64,000 nucleotides of DNA, from NCBI GenBank assembly GCA_947503965.1, contig CANNFU010000007.1, positions 217,977 to 281,976 of the forward strand, written 5' to 3'. This document shows, piece by piece, positions 63,863-64,000 of this stretch. Numbering within the stretch: the first letter of the stretch is position 1; each line of letters begins with the position of its first letter. The DNA comes from an uncultured Paracoccaceae bacterium (GTDB lineage: Bacteria > Pseudomonadota > Alphaproteobacteria > Rhodobacterales > Rhodobacteraceae). Below the pieces are notes generated by a model. That model was not told where the DNA came from, ran no database searches, and saw only the letters and a program-made list of their open reading frames with translations. A program made the position numbers and the translations under genes.

Positions 63863-64000
63863 CTAGCGCGCCCAGTTGAGGTCAACAAAACTGCCGTTGG
63901 TGAATTGTGCAGCATCTGTTGGAATGGGCTCATGGACGAAGCCGCTCGCGCGGCATTGGCGCTTGTGGCTGATGTTTCGCATTGTTCCTGACGTCGTGCA
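63863..64000 (-). CDS. Possible 3' end of a gene running in from the right
   Basis: On the minus strand the frame is open from the window edge to TAG at 63865-63863, giving a peptide that ends GFVHEPIPTDAAQFTNG and then SFVDLNWAR. The tail loosely recalls the ends of short-chain dehydrogenases. At 45 codons this is weak evidence. Confidence 0.35.
   Translation of the reverse strand, partial: CTTSGTMRNISHKRQCRASGFVHEPIPTDAAQFTNGSFVDLNWAR

Overview
The window looks like chromosomal DNA of a marine alphaproteobacterium of the Rhodobacterales (Roseobacter group). The reasons are GC-rich codon use, the gene neighbourhoods (pyrG-secG, purA-DUF2842, gor-hflK-hflC-degP, divergent cobS/cobT, TAXI-TRAP transporter), and several families typical of the group. 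Genus and species cannot be fixed from sequence reading alone. I see no rRNA, tRNA, CRISPR array, integrase, transposase or phage gene.

Layout. 0.3-8 kb: an orphan molybdopterin-binding subunit of the xanthine dehydrogenase/CoxL family overlapping a DUF2235 hydrolase, a hot-dog thioesterase, metF with divergent metR, a membrane GGDEF-EAL protein and an inositol monophosphatase-family enzyme. 8.9-9.2 kb: a non-coding strip full of inverted repeats. 9.2-19.5 kb: one long minus-strand run of a basic amino acid/polyamine-type ABC transporter, two glutamine synthetase-like ligases, a class I amidotransferase, a membrane-anchored LAS-type metallopeptidase-like protein, a PuuB-like oxidase and a class III aminotransferase. 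Together these resemble a gamma-glutamylation route for amine use. 19.6-33 kb: mostly housekeeping genes (PhnD-like/TerB pair, rlmJ, MipA-like porin, pyrG, secG, purA, thiN, sdaA, GST), plus a large acidic protein of unknown role preceded by a coupled small ORF. 33-39 kb: rpiA, gor, hflK, hflC and a DegP-type protease, with clear terminators. 39-49 kb: a GFA protein, a TAXI-TRAP uptake system, a ferredoxin, an FG-GAP lipid-free exported protein, cobS/cobT, a CPA2 antiporter and an MFS transporter. 49-57 kb: a divergent Lrp regulator and hpd, a 958-residue bitopic protein with PilM/GspL-like and PilP/GspC-like ends, an O-acetylhomoserine sulfhydrylase-type enzyme, VOC and ABM enzymes, and a WYL regulator with a candidate operator. 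57-64 kb: a glycosyltransferase-like gene, then a minus-strand accessory cluster (beta-propeller, exported jelly-roll-like protein, Tat-exported alpha/beta hydrolase, flavodoxin-fold quinone reductase, DUF6152, DUF6644) headed by a divergent LysR regulator.

The parts most likely to hold something undescribed are the 58-63 kb LysR-headed envelope cluster, the 958-residue bridging protein, the metallopeptidase-like protein inside the gamma-glutamylation operon, and several precise inverted or phased repeats that look like operators or RNA switches.
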